NCBI RefSeq assembly: GCF_036250695.1 | Contig: NZ_CP109427.1 | Coordinates: 2,728,001-2,792,000, forward strand | Direction of reading: 5' to 3' | DNA from: Streptomyces sp. NBC_01497 | GTDB taxonomy: Bacteria; Actinomycetota; Actinomycetes; Streptomycetales; Streptomycetaceae | DNA: 64,000 bases | Part shown: positions 35,974 to 46,944 of the stretch, piece by piece | How positions within the stretch are numbered: the stretch's first letter is position 1 | Layout: each line of letters opens with the position of its first letter | The notes under the pieces: model-generated | Told to the model about the DNA's origin: nothing | Databases searched by the model: none | The model's input: only the letters and a program-made list of their open reading frames with translations | Program-made: the position numbers and the translations under genes

Positions 35974-36897
35974 ATGACCGATCCGTCCGACCGCCGGCTA
36001 CTGCTCGTCCACGCGCACCCCGACGACGAAACGATCAACAACGGCGCCACCATGGCCAGGTACGCGGCCGAGGGCGCCACCGTGACGCTGGTGACCTGCA
36101 CCCTCGGCGAGGAGGGCGAGGTCATCCCGCCGGAGATCGCCCATCTCGCGGCCGACCGGGACGACGCCCTCGGCCCGCACCGGATCGGCGAACTGGCCGG
36201 GGCGATGAAGGCGCTCGGCGTCAGCGACCACCGCTTCCTGGGCGGTCCCGGCCGGTTCCGGGACTCCGGGATGATGGGCCTCCCGCAGAACGAGAGGGAG
36301 AACGCCTTCTGGCACACGGACCTCGACGTGTCCGCTCCCTACCTCGTGGAGGTCGTGCGCTCGTTGCGGCCCCAGGTCCTCGTCACGTACGACGAGAACG
36401 GCGGGTACGGGCACCCCGACCACATCCAGGCCCACCGGGTCGCGATGCGCGCGGCGGAGCTCGCGGCCGACGCCGCGTACCGCCCCGATCTCGGCCCGGC
36501 GCACACGATCGCCAAGGTCTACTGGAACCGGGTGCCGCGCTCCGCGGCCGAGGAGGGTTTCGGGCGGCTGCGCGCGAGCGGGGTGCGGTTCCCCGGTGTG
36601 GCGGATGTGACGGACGTGCCGGGCGTGGTGGACGACGATGTGATCAGCGCCGCGATCGACGGCTCCGCGTTCGCCGCGGCCAAGACGGAGGCGATGCGGG
36701 CACACGCCTCGCAGATCGCGGTGGACGGCCCGTTCTTCGCGCTCTCCAACGACCTCGGCCAGCCGCTGTTCACGACGGAGTTCTACGAGTTGGCGCGCGG
36801 GACGGCGGGGGCCCCGCCCGGCGAGTGGGAGAGCGACCTGTTCGCGGGGATCCCGGGCCTTGGCGGGACTCCGCTGGCCGGGGAGGCCGCCGCATGA
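35974..36897 (+). CDS. mshB: mycothiol biosynthesis deacetylase MshB
   Basis: A 307-residue zinc amidohydrolase. It removes acetate from N-acetyl-glucosaminyl-inositol, the second committed step to mycothiol. The motif HAHPDDE (His15, Asp18, with catalytic Asp17) and [11 protein letters not shown] (147-150) supply the metal site and lie at the spacing known for MshB. It has full family length. Its mshA, mshC and mshD partners are elsewhere. It overlaps the following DUF6113 gene by 4 bp (ATGA). Confidence 0.95.
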   Translation: MTDPSDRRLLLVHAHPDDETINNGATMARYAAEGATVTLVTCTLGEEGEVIPPEIAHLAADRDDALGPHRIGELAGAMKALGVSDHRFLGGPGRFRDSGMMGLPQNERENAFWHTDLDVSAPYLVEVVRSLRPQVLVTYDENGGYGHPDHIQAHRVAMRAAELAADAAYRPDLGPAHTIAKVYWNRVPRSAAEEGFGRLRASGVRFPGVADVTDVPGVVDDDVISAAIDGSAFAAAKTEAMRAHASQIAVDGPFFALSNDLGQPLFTTEFYELARGTAGAPPGEWESDLFAGIPGLGGTPLAGEAAA

Positions 36898-37301
36898 GCG
36901 GCTCGCAGTCCGGCTTCGACATGACGAAGCCCATCGGAGCGGGACGTATCGCGGCCTGCGTCGGGCTCCTCGTCCTCGGCGCGGCGGTCGGCGTCGCGGG
37001 CGCGCTGGTGCAGGGCGGGCTCTTCCCCGGCGGGCTGCTTCTCGCACTGCTCGCGACGGCCGCCGTCTTCCTCGGCGGACGGCGCGCCACCCGCAGTCAG
37101 TTGGGGCTCGGTGCGGCGGTCGCGGGGTGGCTGGTTTCCGTTATTCTGCTCAGCATGGGCCGCCCGGAGGGTGACGGTGTGTTCGCCGCCGGCATCGGGC
37201 CGCTCGTCTACCTGCTCGGCGGGATGGTGATCGCTGTGATCTGCGCCACCGTCTCTCGCTCCGCCGTCTCCGCCGCGCGGTCGGGGCCCCGCAGCAGGTG
37301 A
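36894..37301 (+). CDS. DUF6113-like membrane protein
   Basis: A 135-residue protein with four predicted membrane helices ([61 protein letters not shown]). It begins inside the mshB stop, so translation is coupled. A membrane gene directly after mshB is also found in mycobacteria (Rv1171). No catalytic motif is seen. Function unknown. Confidence 0.8.
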   Translation: MSGSQSGFDMTKPIGAGRIAACVGLLVLGAAVGVAGALVQGGLFPGGLLLALLATAAVFLGGRRATRSQLGLGAAVAGWLVSVILLSMGRPEGDGVFAAGIGPLVYLLGGMVIAVICATVSRSAVSAARSGPRSR

Positions 37302-37493
37302 GTTCGTCCTCAGGCCCGGAATTGACCGTATACATACCGTGCCGGACGGAAGGCTTCACGCACGCACCGGGTACACGTCCGCCAGGCCCAGTATGGTGGT
37401 GCGCGCTCCGGACCGTCCCCCGGCTTCCGGCACGGGGATCTGCACACGCATATCAGTAAGAACGGGCGGCGGAGCCAACCGGGAGAACCTGCT

Positions 37494-39659
37494 TTGAGTC
37501 GTGAAACTGACAGTTCGCCCTCCGGGCCCCACGGGCGCGGTGGCTCGCCGTATCCGTCGGGGACTCCGCCGTACGGATCGCGCCAGACACCGGGGCTTCA
37601 GCAGGACGCCGCCGAGGAGTCCGGTGCACCGGCGAGTCCCCGCCAGGGAGAACCCAGAACCGAGACCACGCTGACCACCCGCATCCGGATCAACATCCCC
37701 GGATCGCGGCCGATCCCGCCGGTCGTCGTCCGGACACCGGTCGCGGACAGCGGCGAGGCCACGGACGGGCGCGGCATCGCCGCGCTCGCCGGGGACGACG
37801 GCGGCGCCGAGCGTACGGGCTCCACGCCGGTGCCCGGCGCGCCGGCCGTTCCGGCACAGGGCCAGCAGGAACCCGCCGGAGAGCCGTCGCCGCAGCCGGA
37901 CAAGAAGACGAGCGACTGGTTCGCGCCACGCAAGCCGATGGCGCCGGGCAGCCCCATGGGCCCGGGCGAGGACGCGCCGGACGCCGAGCCGCCCGTCACC
38001 GGGGCGTCCCCCGGTGACGCCGGGCACGGCCAGGGGGCGTCCCCCTACGGCGACGCCTATCAGGACCCGTACCCGGCGGACGCGTACCGCGACGGCACCC
38101 CCGCGCCGGACGGTCTCGGCGTCCCGCCCTACGGCACTCCCCCGGCACCGGGCGCCGGCGACCAGCCGAGCGGCCCCACGGCGGGACCGGCCACGGGCAG
38201 CTCGGCGCTCGGCCGGAACGGCACACTCGGCGGGCAGGGCGGCCCGGTGTCCGCGGGCCCCGGTCACACGCCGCCCTACGGCACGCCGGAGACCGACGGG
38301 CGCAGGCCCGACGGCACCCCGGTCCACGGGACGCCCGCGCAGGGCACTGCCCCGGGCGCCGGCGGGCCGCCGCGCATGTCCGACGACACCGCGATCCTTA
38401 CCCCGCAGCAGCTCGTTCCGGAGCCGGGTGCCCCCGGCACCGCACCGGACGGCAGCCATGTGTCGGGGTCGACGCTCTCCAGCGGGGTCGCGGCCCCGTC
38501 GGCCGAGGGTCGCACAGCGCCCTTCCCGGGTTCCGGCGGGCCGGGCGGACGCCCCCGCCCCGACCTGACACCCCGACTCGACGGGCGCCCCGGGACCGGC
38601 CAGGACTCCGGCGGCCCCGGGGCCGGCCCGACCGGTCGGCCTGCGGCACCTGCCGCCGCGGCGCCCGCGGCCAAGCCCGCGACCGCCAGGCCCGCGAAGA
38701 AGAAGGGCCGTTCCAAGCTGGTCCTCGCGGTGGTGGCGGTGCTCGTGGTGGGCGGTGGCCTGTACGGGGCGGGCCTGGTGATGAACCACGCGGACGTGCC
38801 GAAGGGCACCACCGTGCTCGGTATCGACATCGGCGGCAGTACGAAGGACCAGGCGGTGGACACGCTGGAGAAGCGGCTCGGGAGCCGCGCCACGATGCCG
38901 CTCAAGCTGACCGTCGGCGGGAAGAGCGAGAACCTCTCGCCGCAGAACGCGGGCCTGACGCTGGACGACCAGGCAACGGCCGAGGCCGCCTCGGGCCCGG
39001 ACTACAACCCGGTCGACGTGGTCGGTTCGCTGTTCGGCAGGCCGCGTCCCGTCGACCCGGTGATGCCGCTGGACGACGAGAAGCTGACGGCCGCCCTCAC
39101 CGGGATGGCGCAGTCGCTGGGCTCGGCGCGTGAGGGCACCATCACGTTCGACACGGGCAAGCCGGTCGCCGTGCCCGGCAAGGCGGGCACCGGGCTCGAC
39201 GTGGAGCGGGCCAAGCAGTCCGTACGGGACGCCTACCGCAACCAGGTGCAGACGGGCCGGCCGGTCGGGGTGACGCTGCCGACCGTTGAGCAGCAGCCGA
39301 CGATCAGCCAGGCGGAGCTCGACCGGGCGATGAACGACTTCGCGAAGCCCGCGCTGTCCGGCCTCGTCACCATCAAGGCGGCCAACGGCGCGGCGGTCCC
39401 GTTCGGCCCCGTGTCCCTGCCGAAGATCCTGTCGATGAAGGCGGTCGACGGGAAGCTGGTGGACAGCTACGACCTGAAGGCGCTCAAGGAGGCGTACGGC
39501 TCCCAGTTCGACGGGGTGAAGGTCAAGCGGGCCGACGGCTCCAGCACGGCGGTCACGCCGCAGGACGTCGCCGACCAGCTGCGGGTGGCGCTGCGCGGCA
39601 AGAGCGCGGACCAGCGGGTCCGTGAGATCGGCGCGAAGACGACGGGACTGACCGGCTGA
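37494..39659 (+). CDS. large membrane-anchored protein with putative peptidoglycan-binding domains
   Basis: A 721-residue protein. About 400 residues of Pro/Gly/Thr-rich cytosolic tail contain repeated PPYGTP/GTPP patterns, then a basic stop-transfer (KKKGRS) and one membrane helix (LVLAVVAVLVVGGGLYGAG). The extracellular ~290 residues show two related segments resembling YoaR/VanW-type peptidoglycan-binding repeats (TVLGIDIGGSTKDQAVDTL, ITFDTGKPVAVPGKAGTGLD). TTG at 37494 with GGGAG in front is the start. Family role is unproven; it may link cell wall and cytosol. Related proteins occur widely in Streptomyces. Confidence 0.75.
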   Translation: MSRETDSSPSGPHGRGGSPYPSGTPPYGSRQTPGLQQDAAEESGAPASPRQGEPRTETTLTTRIRINIPGSRPIPPVVVRTPVADSGEATDGRGIAALAGDDGGAERTGSTPVPGAPAVPAQGQQEPAGEPSPQPDKKTSDWFAPRKPMAPGSPMGPGEDAPDAEPPVTGASPGDAGHGQGASPYGDAYQDPYPADAYRDGTPAPDGLGVPPYGTPPAPGAGDQPSGPTAGPATGSSALGRNGTLGGQGGPVSAGPGHTPPYGTPETDGRRPDGTPVHGTPAQGTAPGAGGPPRMSDDTAILTPQQLVPEPGAPGTAPDGSHVSGSTLSSGVAAPSAEGRTAPFPGSGGPGGRPRPDLTPRLDGRPGTGQDSGGPGAGPTGRPAAPAAAAPAAKPATARPAKKKGRSKLVLAVVAVLVVGGGLYGAGLVMNHADVPKGTTVLGIDIGGSTKDQAVDTLEKRLGSRATMPLKLTVGGKSENLSPQNAGLTLDDQATAEAASGPDYNPVDVVGSLFGRPRPVDPVMPLDDEKLTAALTGMAQSLGSAREGTITFDTGKPVAVPGKAGTGLDVERAKQSVRDAYRNQVQTGRPVGVTLPTVEQQPTISQAELDRAMNDFAKPALSGLVTIKAANGAAVPFGPVSLPKILSMKAVDGKLVDSYDLKALKEAYGSQFDGVKVKRADGSSTAVTPQDVADQLRVALRGKSADQRVREIGAKTTGLTG

Positions 39660-39763
39660 CCGTACGGGCCACGCGCTCCGGCGGGCTCCCGCGGGACCGC
39701 GGCTCCACCCGGCACCCGGCCGGACACGGCCGCAAGGACCGGCGGACGGCCACGGCGTCACCG

Positions 39764-39791
39764 ACCCGGCATGACATCCGTCATGCCGGGT
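39764..39791. promoter_or_regulatory. 12-bp inverted repeat upstream of the ABC exporter operon
   Basis: ACCCGGCATGAC (39764-39775), spacer ATCC, then the perfect complement GTCATGCCGGGT (39780-39791). It ends 51 bp before the ATG of the ABC ATPase. The inner ATGAC-4-GTCAT palindrome resembles half-site pairs used by NarL-family response regulators such as the one encoded at the end of this operon, so it may be an autoregulatory operator. It may also be a terminator for the preceding gene, 105 bp upstream. Confidence 0.5.
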
Positions 39792-39842
39792 CGGCCACAT
39801 TCGGCACTGCCGGAGCGCCCCCGCGGCCCGCAGGATGGAGCC

Positions 39843-40766
39843 ATGAAGTCAACAGCTCCCGCCGCGACGGCGGTGGTCACCTTCGCGAACGTCTCGAAGG
39901 CGTACGGCGCGGTCCGCGCCGTGGACAGCCTCACACTCGACCTGCACCCGGGTGAGACGGTGGCGCTGCTCGGGCCCAACGGCGCGGGCAAGTCCTCCAC
40001 GCTCGATCTGCTCCTCGGGCTGCGCAAGCCCGACACCGGCAACGTGACGGTCTTCGGGACCAGCCCGGCCGGTGCCGTCGCCGCGGGACACGTCGGCGCG
40101 ATGCTCCAGTCGGGCGGCCTGATGGAGGGTGTGAAGGTCCGCGAGATCGTCCAGCTCGCGTGCGACCTGCATCCGAAGCCGCTTCCGGTGGCGGAGGTGA
40201 TGGACCGGGCCGGCATCACGCCCATCGCGGACCGTATGGTCGACAAGCTCTCCGGCGGACAGGAGCAGCGCGTCAGGTTCGCGCTCGCGACGGCCGGGGC
40301 CAACGACCTGATCGTGCTGGACGAGCCGACCACCGGCATGGATGTCACAGCGCGTCAGGCGTTCTGGTCGACGATGCGGGAACAGGCCGACCAGGGCAGC
40401 ACGATCCTGTTCGCGACGCACTACCTGGAAGAGGCCGACGCGATCGCCGACCGGGTCCTGGTCCTGCACAGGGGCCGGCTCCTCGCGGACGGCACGGCGG
40501 CGGAGATCAAGGCGAAGGCGGGCGCCCGGCGCATCGCGTTCGACCTGGACGGCGAGATCGACGAGGCGCCGCTGCGCGCGCTGCCGTTCCTCACCTCCCT
40601 CTCGGTGTCGGGCACGACGGTGCGGCTGCAGTCGCACGACGCGGACGCGACCGTGCACGCGCTGTACGGGCTGGGGGTCTACCCCCGCAACCTGGAGGTC
40701 GCCGGGCTCGGTCTTGAGCAGGCGTTCGTGGCCATCACCGAGGCCGAGGAGGCCAGGACCGCATGA
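39843..40766 (+). CDS. ABC exporter ATPase
   Basis: A 307-residue ABC-2 type ATPase with Walker A GPNGAGKS, signature LSGGQEQR, Walker B LIVLDEPTTGMD and switch His in ATHYLEEAD. The substrate is unknown. It forms an operon with the permease (4-bp overlap), a DesK-like kinase and a NarL-type regulator. Such sets in Firmicutes and Actinobacteria respond to cell-envelope or antibiotic stress, which is inference here. ATG at 39843 has GGATGGAG before it. Confidence 0.92.
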   Translation: MKSTAPAATAVVTFANVSKAYGAVRAVDSLTLDLHPGETVALLGPNGAGKSSTLDLLLGLRKPDTGNVTVFGTSPAGAVAAGHVGAMLQSGGLMEGVKVREIVQLACDLHPKPLPVAEVMDRAGITPIADRMVDKLSGGQEQRVRFALATAGANDLIVLDEPTTGMDVTARQAFWSTMREQADQGSTILFATHYLEEADAIADRVLVLHRGRLLADGTAAEIKAKAGARRIAFDLDGEIDEAPLRALPFLTSLSVSGTTVRLQSHDADATVHALYGLGVYPRNLEVAGLGLEQAFVAITEAEEARTA

Positions 40767-41518
40767 TGAACCTCGCCTACGGTGCGCTGATCAAGCTGGA
40801 GATCACCCGCACCCTGCGCAACAAGAAGTTCATGTTCTTCTCGGTGATCTACCCGGCGGGCCTCTTCCTGGTGATCGCGGGCCCGCAGGACGACACGACG
40901 ATCGCGGGCACCGGCGGCCTCACGCTCGGCGCGTTCTACATGGTCGCGATGGCGTCCTTCGGAGCGCTGACGGCGGTGCTGATGGGCAACAGCGAACGGA
41001 TCGCCAAGGAGCGGGAGAAGGGCTGGGTGCGACAGCTGCGGCTGACCGCGCTGCCCGGGCGCGGCTACGTCCTCGCGAAGATCGCGAGTGCGGCGGTGGT
41101 CAGTCTCCCGTCGATCATCATCGTGTTCCTGCTCGCGGCAGCCATCAAGCACATCCACCTGGACCTCTGGCAGTGGCTCGCCCTCACGGGCGTGATCTGG
41201 GCGGGCAGCCTCTGCTTCGCGGCGCTGGGCGTGGCCATCGGCTACCTGGCCACGGGCGACGCGGTACGGCCGATCACGATGATCATCTACTTCGGCCTGT
41301 CGATCCTCGGCGGCCTGTGGCTCCCGACGACGACCTACCCCCAGTGGCTCCAGGACATCACGGTCTGGCTGCCCACCCATGCGTACGCGGGGCTGGGCCA
41401 GGCCATCGAGCTCGGCGGCGCCCCGCACGCGAAGGACGTGGCCATCATGATCGGCTACTTCCTCCTCTTCTCCACAGGCGCCGCGTGGCTGTACCGGAAG
41501 GACACCAGGAAGGCGTGA
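40763..41518 (+). CDS. ABC-2 type exporter permease
   Basis: A 251-residue membrane protein with six helices and the ABC-2 layout (IKLEITRTLRNKKFMFFSVIYPAGLFL ... GLWLPTTTYPQWLQDI). It overlaps the ATPase and the kinase by 4 bases each (ATGA and GTGA). Works as the transmembrane partner of the ATPase. Confidence 0.9.
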   Translation: MMNLAYGALIKLEITRTLRNKKFMFFSVIYPAGLFLVIAGPQDDTTIAGTGGLTLGAFYMVAMASFGALTAVLMGNSERIAKEREKGWVRQLRLTALPGRGYVLAKIASAAVVSLPSIIIVFLLAAAIKHIHLDLWQWLALTGVIWAGSLCFAALGVAIGYLATGDAVRPITMIIYFGLSILGGLWLPTTTYPQWLQDITVWLPTHAYAGLGQAIELGGAPHAKDVAIMIGYFLLFSTGAAWLYRKDTRKA

Positions 41519-42720
41519 GCGAGCAGCGGACCACGGGCGGCGTCCCGCCGTACGACGCCCGTGAGGTGCCCATCGGACGGCCGCCGGAGAACCGCCGCCA
41601 GGCGCTGATCAAGCTGATGTGGACGGGCATCTGGCTCGCCTACCTCGGGGCGCCCGCGGCCGATCTCGACAGCGGCGGCCACACGTGGTGGGCCGTGGTC
41701 CTCGGCTCGTGCGGCCTGGTGGCGTTCGTGGGCGCGTACCTCGCCCTGGTCTTCCGCTACACGCGTCGCTCCCTCGACCCGGGCCGGGTCCTGGCGCTGC
41801 TCGCGGTCACCTTCGCCATCGCGCTCTGCCTGGCGCTGACCATGGGCTCGCCGTGGCTGGTGCTCTTCGTGTACGTGGCGGTGTCGGCGGGCGCCGCCCT
41901 GCCGATCCGGCAGAGCGCGGTGGCCATCCCGTCCACGGTCGCCGTGATGGTGCTGATCGGGTTCCAGACACAGAACGGCTCCGGTTTCGTGGTGTCGCTG
42001 GTCTTCCCCGCACTGCTCGGCGGCTTCGCGATGGTGGGGGTGAGCCAACTCGTGCGCACGATGGTCGAACTGCGCGAGGCGCGCGCCACGGTCGCCACGC
42101 TCGCCGCGAACGAGGAACGCCTGCGGATGGCTCGTGACCTGCACGACCTGCTCGGCCACTCCCTCTCGCTGATCACGCTCAAGAGCGAACTGGCGGGCCG
42201 GATGCTGCCCGGCCTCCCCGAGCGGGCCGCCGAGCAGGTCAGGGACATCGAGCGGGTGAGCAGGCAGGCCCTCACCGACGTACGGGAGGCGGTCAGCGGA
42301 TATCGCAGGCTGACGCTCTCCGGTGAACTGGCGGGCGCCCGGACGACGCTCGCGGTGGCCGGGATCGCGGCGACGCTGCCCGCGGAGGTTCCCGAGGATC
42401 TGCCCGGCACGCTCGGCAGCGGGTCCGAGGAAGCGCTCGCGTGGTCACTGCGGGAGGCCGTCACCAATGTCGTACGGCACAGCGGAGCCAGGCACTGCGA
42501 GATCGCGCTGGCACCGCGCCAGACGCTGGACGGGCTGTTCCTCCAGCTCAGCGTCGAGGACGACGGCCGGGGTGTCGCGGCCGCACCGAGGGGCAACGGC
42601 CTGACGGGGCTGGGTGAACGGCTCGACACGGCGGGCGGGACGCTGGACCTGCGGTCGTCCCGCTCGGGCCTGACGCTGATGATGCGCGTCCCGCTGGCCC
42701 CGCCGGCCGAAGCGGTCTGA
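41515..42720 (+). CDS. DesK-like sensor histidine kinase
   Basis: A 401-residue kinase. The N-terminus holds five to six membrane helices with no large external sensor domain. The HisKA_3 box ARDLHDLLGHSLSLITLKSE carries His210, and the C-terminal HATPase has LREAVTNVVRHSGA and GNGLTGLGERL (G boxes). It probably senses membrane or transporter state in place of an external loop. GTG at 41515 overlaps the permease stop. It phosphorylates the next gene product. Confidence 0.92.
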   Translation: MSEQRTTGGVPPYDAREVPIGRPPENRRQALIKLMWTGIWLAYLGAPAADLDSGGHTWWAVVLGSCGLVAFVGAYLALVFRYTRRSLDPGRVLALLAVTFAIALCLALTMGSPWLVLFVYVAVSAGAALPIRQSAVAIPSTVAVMVLIGFQTQNGSGFVVSLVFPALLGGFAMVGVSQLVRTMVELREARATVATLAANEERLRMARDLHDLLGHSLSLITLKSELAGRMLPGLPERAAEQVRDIERVSRQALTDVREAVSGYRRLTLSGELAGARTTLAVAGIAATLPAEVPEDLPGTLGSGSEEALAWSLREAVTNVVRHSGARHCEIALAPRQTLDGLFLQLSVEDDGRGVAAAPRGNGLTGLGERLDTAGGTLDLRSSRSGLTLMMRVPLAPPAEAV

Positions 42721-42733
42721 CAGGATCCGGGGC

Positions 42734-43348
42734 ATGAGCGAGCAGATCCGGATCCTCCTCGCCGAGGACCAGTCCATGGTCCGCGAGGCCCTCGCGGCAC
42801 TGCTCGGGCTGGAGGGCGACATGGACGTGGTCGCCCAGGTCGCGCGGGGCGACGAGGTGGTCGCCGCGGCCCGCGAGCACGGGGTGGACGTCGCGCTGCT
42901 GGACATCGAGATGCCGGGGATGACGGGCATCGAGGCGGCGGCCCGGCTGACGGCGGAGCTGCCGTCGGTGCGGGTGGTGGTGCTGACGACGTTCGGCAGA
43001 CCCGGATATCTGCGCCGGGCCATGGAGGCGGGCGCCCTGGCGTTCCTCGTGAAGGACGCGCCGGCGGCTCAACTCGCCCAGGCGGTACGCAGGGTGCTCG
43101 CCGGGGAGCGGGTCATCGACCCCACCCTGGCGGCCGCGGCGCTGGCCGAGGGGGCGAACCCGCTGACGGACCGTGAGCGTGAGGTGCTGGCCGCGGCGGC
43201 GGACGGGTCGAGCAACGCGGAACTGGCGCGGACCCTGCACCTGTCGCAGGGCACGGTACGCAACTACCTCTCGACGGCGATCCAGAAGCTGGCGGTACGC
43301 AACAGGGCGGAGGCCGTCCGCACGGCCACCGACAAGGGCTGGCTCTGA
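42734..43348 (+). CDS. NarL/DesR-family response regulator
   Basis: A 204-residue regulator. Receiver domain residues: acidic LAEDQSM, phosphoacceptor Asp57 (LLDIEMPG), Thr in VVLTTFG and Lys in LVKDAPA. The C-terminal LuxR-type helix-turn-helix is LTDREREVLAAAADGSSNAE with LHLSQGTVRNYLSTAIQKL. It may bind the repeat at 39764-39791. ATG at 42734 is 13 bp after the kinase gene. Confidence 0.93.
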   Translation: MSEQIRILLAEDQSMVREALAALLGLEGDMDVVAQVARGDEVVAAAREHGVDVALLDIEMPGMTGIEAAARLTAELPSVRVVVLTTFGRPGYLRRAMEAGALAFLVKDAPAAQLAQAVRRVLAGERVIDPTLAAAALAEGANPLTDREREVLAAAADGSSNAELARTLHLSQGTVRNYLSTAIQKLAVRNRAEAVRTATDKGWL

Positions 43349-43554
43349 CGGTCCACCGGGGACCTCGTGGCAGGGCTGCCGCCCTTCGCGCAGGGTTCGG
43401 CGTCGCCTCGGGGTCCCGGCGGCACGGCCGACGGCACGGCACCGGACGCCGGCCGGCCCCGGCCCGGCACCGGCACCGGCACCGGCGACCAAGCCGGCAT
43501 CGCGAACGCACCTCGCGCACCCCGAGAGGGACCGCCGCGCTCCCCGGCAGCACG

Positions 43555-43593
43555 ACGGCCCCGCTCCCCCGGTGACCGGGGCGGCGGGGCCGT
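43555..43593. terminator. two-tier hairpin between the regulator and bldKE-like genes
   Basis: ACGGCCCCGC pairs with GCGGGGCCGT and, inside, CCCCGG with CCGGGG around TGA. It ends two convergent operons. Confidence 0.85.
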
Positions 43594-43607
43594 ACGCGCG
43601 TGCGGTG

Positions 43608-44729
<1,122 letters not shown>

Positions 44730-44754
44730 GGTGATAGCCCCAGTCGCCGGTACG

Positions 44755-45816
44755 TCAGCCCAGCCGGGGCTGAATCTTCTCTATGAACACTTCACGCTTC
44801 TGCTCCCCCGTGAGGTGGCAGGCGGAACCGCGCCCCGTGGGAAGCGCGGGCCGCTCACTGGAGCAGCGCCCTCCCCCGACCAGGTCGACGAACTCGCACC
44901 GCGGGTGGAACGGGCAGCCGGACGGCGGGTTGAGCAGGCTGGGCGGGGATCCGGGAATGGGCCGCAGCGGCTCGTCCACGTCGCCGGTCAGACCCGGCAT
45001 GGAGGACAGCAGACCCCAGGTGTACGGGTGCTGCGGCGACTTCAGGACCTCGCGCGTCGTGCCGCGCTCGACGGCACGCCCCGCGTACATCACCAGGATG
45101 TCGTCGGCCGTGTTGGCGACGACGCCGAGGTCGTGGGTGATCAGGATGATCGCCGAACCGAACTCCTGCTGCAGATCCTTGAGCAGGTCGAGGATCTGCG
45201 CCTGGACCGTCACGTCGAGCGCCGTGGTGGGCTCGTCCGCGATCAGCAGCGCCGGATTGCACACCAGCGACATGGCAATCATCGCACGCTGGCGCATACC
45301 GCCGGAGAACTGGTGCGGGTAGTCGTCGACGCGGTTCTTCGGGTCGGGGATGCCGACCTTGCCCAGCATCTCGATCGCCCGCGCGCGGGCCTCCGCCTTG
45401 GACGCTCCCGTGTGCTTGCGGAACGGCTCGGCGATCTGCCGGCCCACCGTGTAGTACGGGGAGAGCGCGGTCAGCGCGTCCTGGAAGATCATCGCGATCT
45501 TGTTGCCGCGCAGCGCTTCGAGCTGCCTGCGCGACAGGTCGGTGACGTCCTGGCCGTCGACCCAGATCTCGCCCTCGACCGTGGTGGTCTCGGGCGCGTG
45601 CAGGCCGAGGATGGACAGGTTGGTCACCGACTTGCCGGAGCCCGACTCGCCCACGATGCCCAGCGTCTTGCCGCGCTCGACTTCGAAGGAGAGCCCGTTC
45701 ACGGCCTTGACGATGCCGCCCTCGGTGGAGAAGCGCACGTTGAGGTCGCGCACCGACAGGAAGGCGTCGGACGCGGTCGGCACCGGAGCGCCCTCGGGCT
45801 TGGTGAGTGTGGTCAC
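44755..45816 (-). CDS. bldKD: oligopeptide permease ATPase, BldKD-like
   Basis: A 353-residue OppD-type ATPase: Walker A GESGSGKS, signature FSGGMRQR and Walker [13 protein letters not shown]. Its C-terminal Cys spacing is altered, C-x5-C-x10-C ([18 protein letters not shown]) followed by SACHL, so a cluster, if bound, would have a longer loop. GTG at 45816 has AGGAG nine bases away. It lies 11 bp from permease 2 and 25 bp from the next ATPase. Confidence 0.85.
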   Translation of the reverse strand: MTTLTKPEGAPVPTASDAFLSVRDLNVRFSTEGGIVKAVNGLSFEVERGKTLGIVGESGSGKSVTNLSILGLHAPETTTVEGEIWVDGQDVTDLSRRQLEALRGNKIAMIFQDALTALSPYYTVGRQIAEPFRKHTGASKAEARARAIEMLGKVGIPDPKNRVDDYPHQFSGGMRQRAMIAMSLVCNPALLIADEPTTALDVTVQAQILDLLKDLQQEFGSAIILITHDLGVVANTADDILVMYAGRAVERGTTREVLKSPQHPYTWGLLSSMPGLTGDVDEPLRPIPGSPPSLLNPPSGCPFHPRCEFVDLVGGGRCSSERPALPTGRGSACHLTGEQKREVFIEKIQPRLG

Positions 45817-45827
45817 TGTCGTTACTC

Positions 45828-46805
45828 CTAGGACAGCCGTACGCGCGGGTCGATGAGCGCGTAGCACGCGTCCACGACGATGTTGCACAGCAGGATGAAG
45901 GCGGAGCTGAACAGCATCACACCCAGGGTCGTGGGCAGGTCCTTCTGGATCACCGAGTCACGGGCGAGCCTGCCGACGCCGGCGAGGTCGAAGGTGACCT
46001 CGGTGACGATGCCACCGCCGAACAGGGCGCCGATGTCGATACCGAGGATCGTGATGATCGGGATCAGTGAACCGCGCCAGGCGTACCGGAAGAACACGTA
46101 CTTCGCGGACATGCCCTTGGCGCGGGCCGCCCGTACGTGCTCCTCCTGGAGCTGCTCGATCATCGAGGAGCGTGACATACGGGTGTACTGCGCCGTGAAG
46201 ATCGTCGCCATGACCGCCCAGGGGATGATCAGCCCCGTGAACCAGGCGACCGGATTCTCGGTGATCGGCGTGTACGAGGGTTTGTCGAGCCAGCCGGTGG
46301 AGAACACCAGCGCGAGCATCACCAGCGGGCCGAGGAAGTAGATCTGGAACGAACTGAGCACCAGCGAGCCGCCGCTGAACACCTTGTCGACCAGGCTGCC
46401 CTTCTTCCAGGCGGCCAGCATGCCGGCACCGAGGCCGACAACCAGGAAGACGGCCGCGCCGCCGACCATCAGGGAGAGCGTCAGCGGGAAGCGGTCGAGG
46501 ATCGTCGACCAGACGTTCTGGCCGTTCGCGAAGGAGATGCCGAGGCACGGCGCGGGGCAGTGGCTGCCGCCCTGGACGCGTCCCATGACGATGCCCACCA
46601 CGTAGTGCCAGTACTGGAGGTACACGGGCTGGTCGGTGCCGAGGTTCCTGCGGACAATCGCCAGCGCGTCCGGGGTGCAGTTCTTGCCGCACGCCAGCGT
46701 CGCCGGGTCCTGCGGGATGGCGAAGAACATGAAGTACGTGATCGCACTGATCAATATGAGGATCAGGACGGCGCCGAACGTCCGGCGAATGAGGAATTGA
46801 AGCAT
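45828..46805 (-). CDS. bldKC: oligopeptide permease, BldKC-like
   Basis: A 325-residue DppB-type permease that starts MLQFLIRRTFGAVLILILIS and ends IDPRVRLS. The EAA loop is HVRAARAKGMSAKYVFFRY. It has an unusual extracytoplasmic stretch with four Cys (ACGKNC and GGSHCPAPC) between helix 1 and 2 that may form disulphides. A hairpin in the 139-bp gap before it separates it from the binding protein gene. Product length and order fit BldKC. Confidence 0.85.
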   Translation of the reverse strand: MLQFLIRRTFGAVLILILISAITYFMFFAIPQDPATLACGKNCTPDALAIVRRNLGTDQPVYLQYWHYVVGIVMGRVQGGSHCPAPCLGISFANGQNVWSTILDRFPLTLSLMVGGAAVFLVVGLGAGMLAAWKKGSLVDKVFSGGSLVLSSFQIYFLGPLVMLALVFSTGWLDKPSYTPITENPVAWFTGLIIPWAVMATIFTAQYTRMSRSSMIEQLQEEHVRAARAKGMSAKYVFFRYAWRGSLIPIITILGIDIGALFGGGIVTEVTFDLAGVGRLARDSVIQKDLPTTLGVMLFSSAFILLCNIVVDACYALIDPRVRLS

Positions 46806-46873
46806 GGCTGGTCGCTGCTCTCAGGACGGCGGCTGCTGTGAGGAGTCGAGACTCGGAAACGCTGGCCCGGTAC

Positions 46874-46911
46874 CCCGATGGCGCGCACTCCGCCGGGTGC
46901 GCACCATCGGG
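46874..46911 (-). terminator. intra-operon hairpin after the bldKB-like gene
   Basis: CCCGATGG (46874-46881) pairs with CCATCGGG (46904-46911), with GCGCAC and GTGCGC pairing inside. Downstream of the binding-protein gene, it probably stabilises its mRNA or thins transcription of the permease genes. The first Opp operon has a hairpin in the same place. Confidence 0.65.
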
Positions 46912-46944
46912 ACAGGCCTTACGGGCTGTTACTTCCTGAACGTG

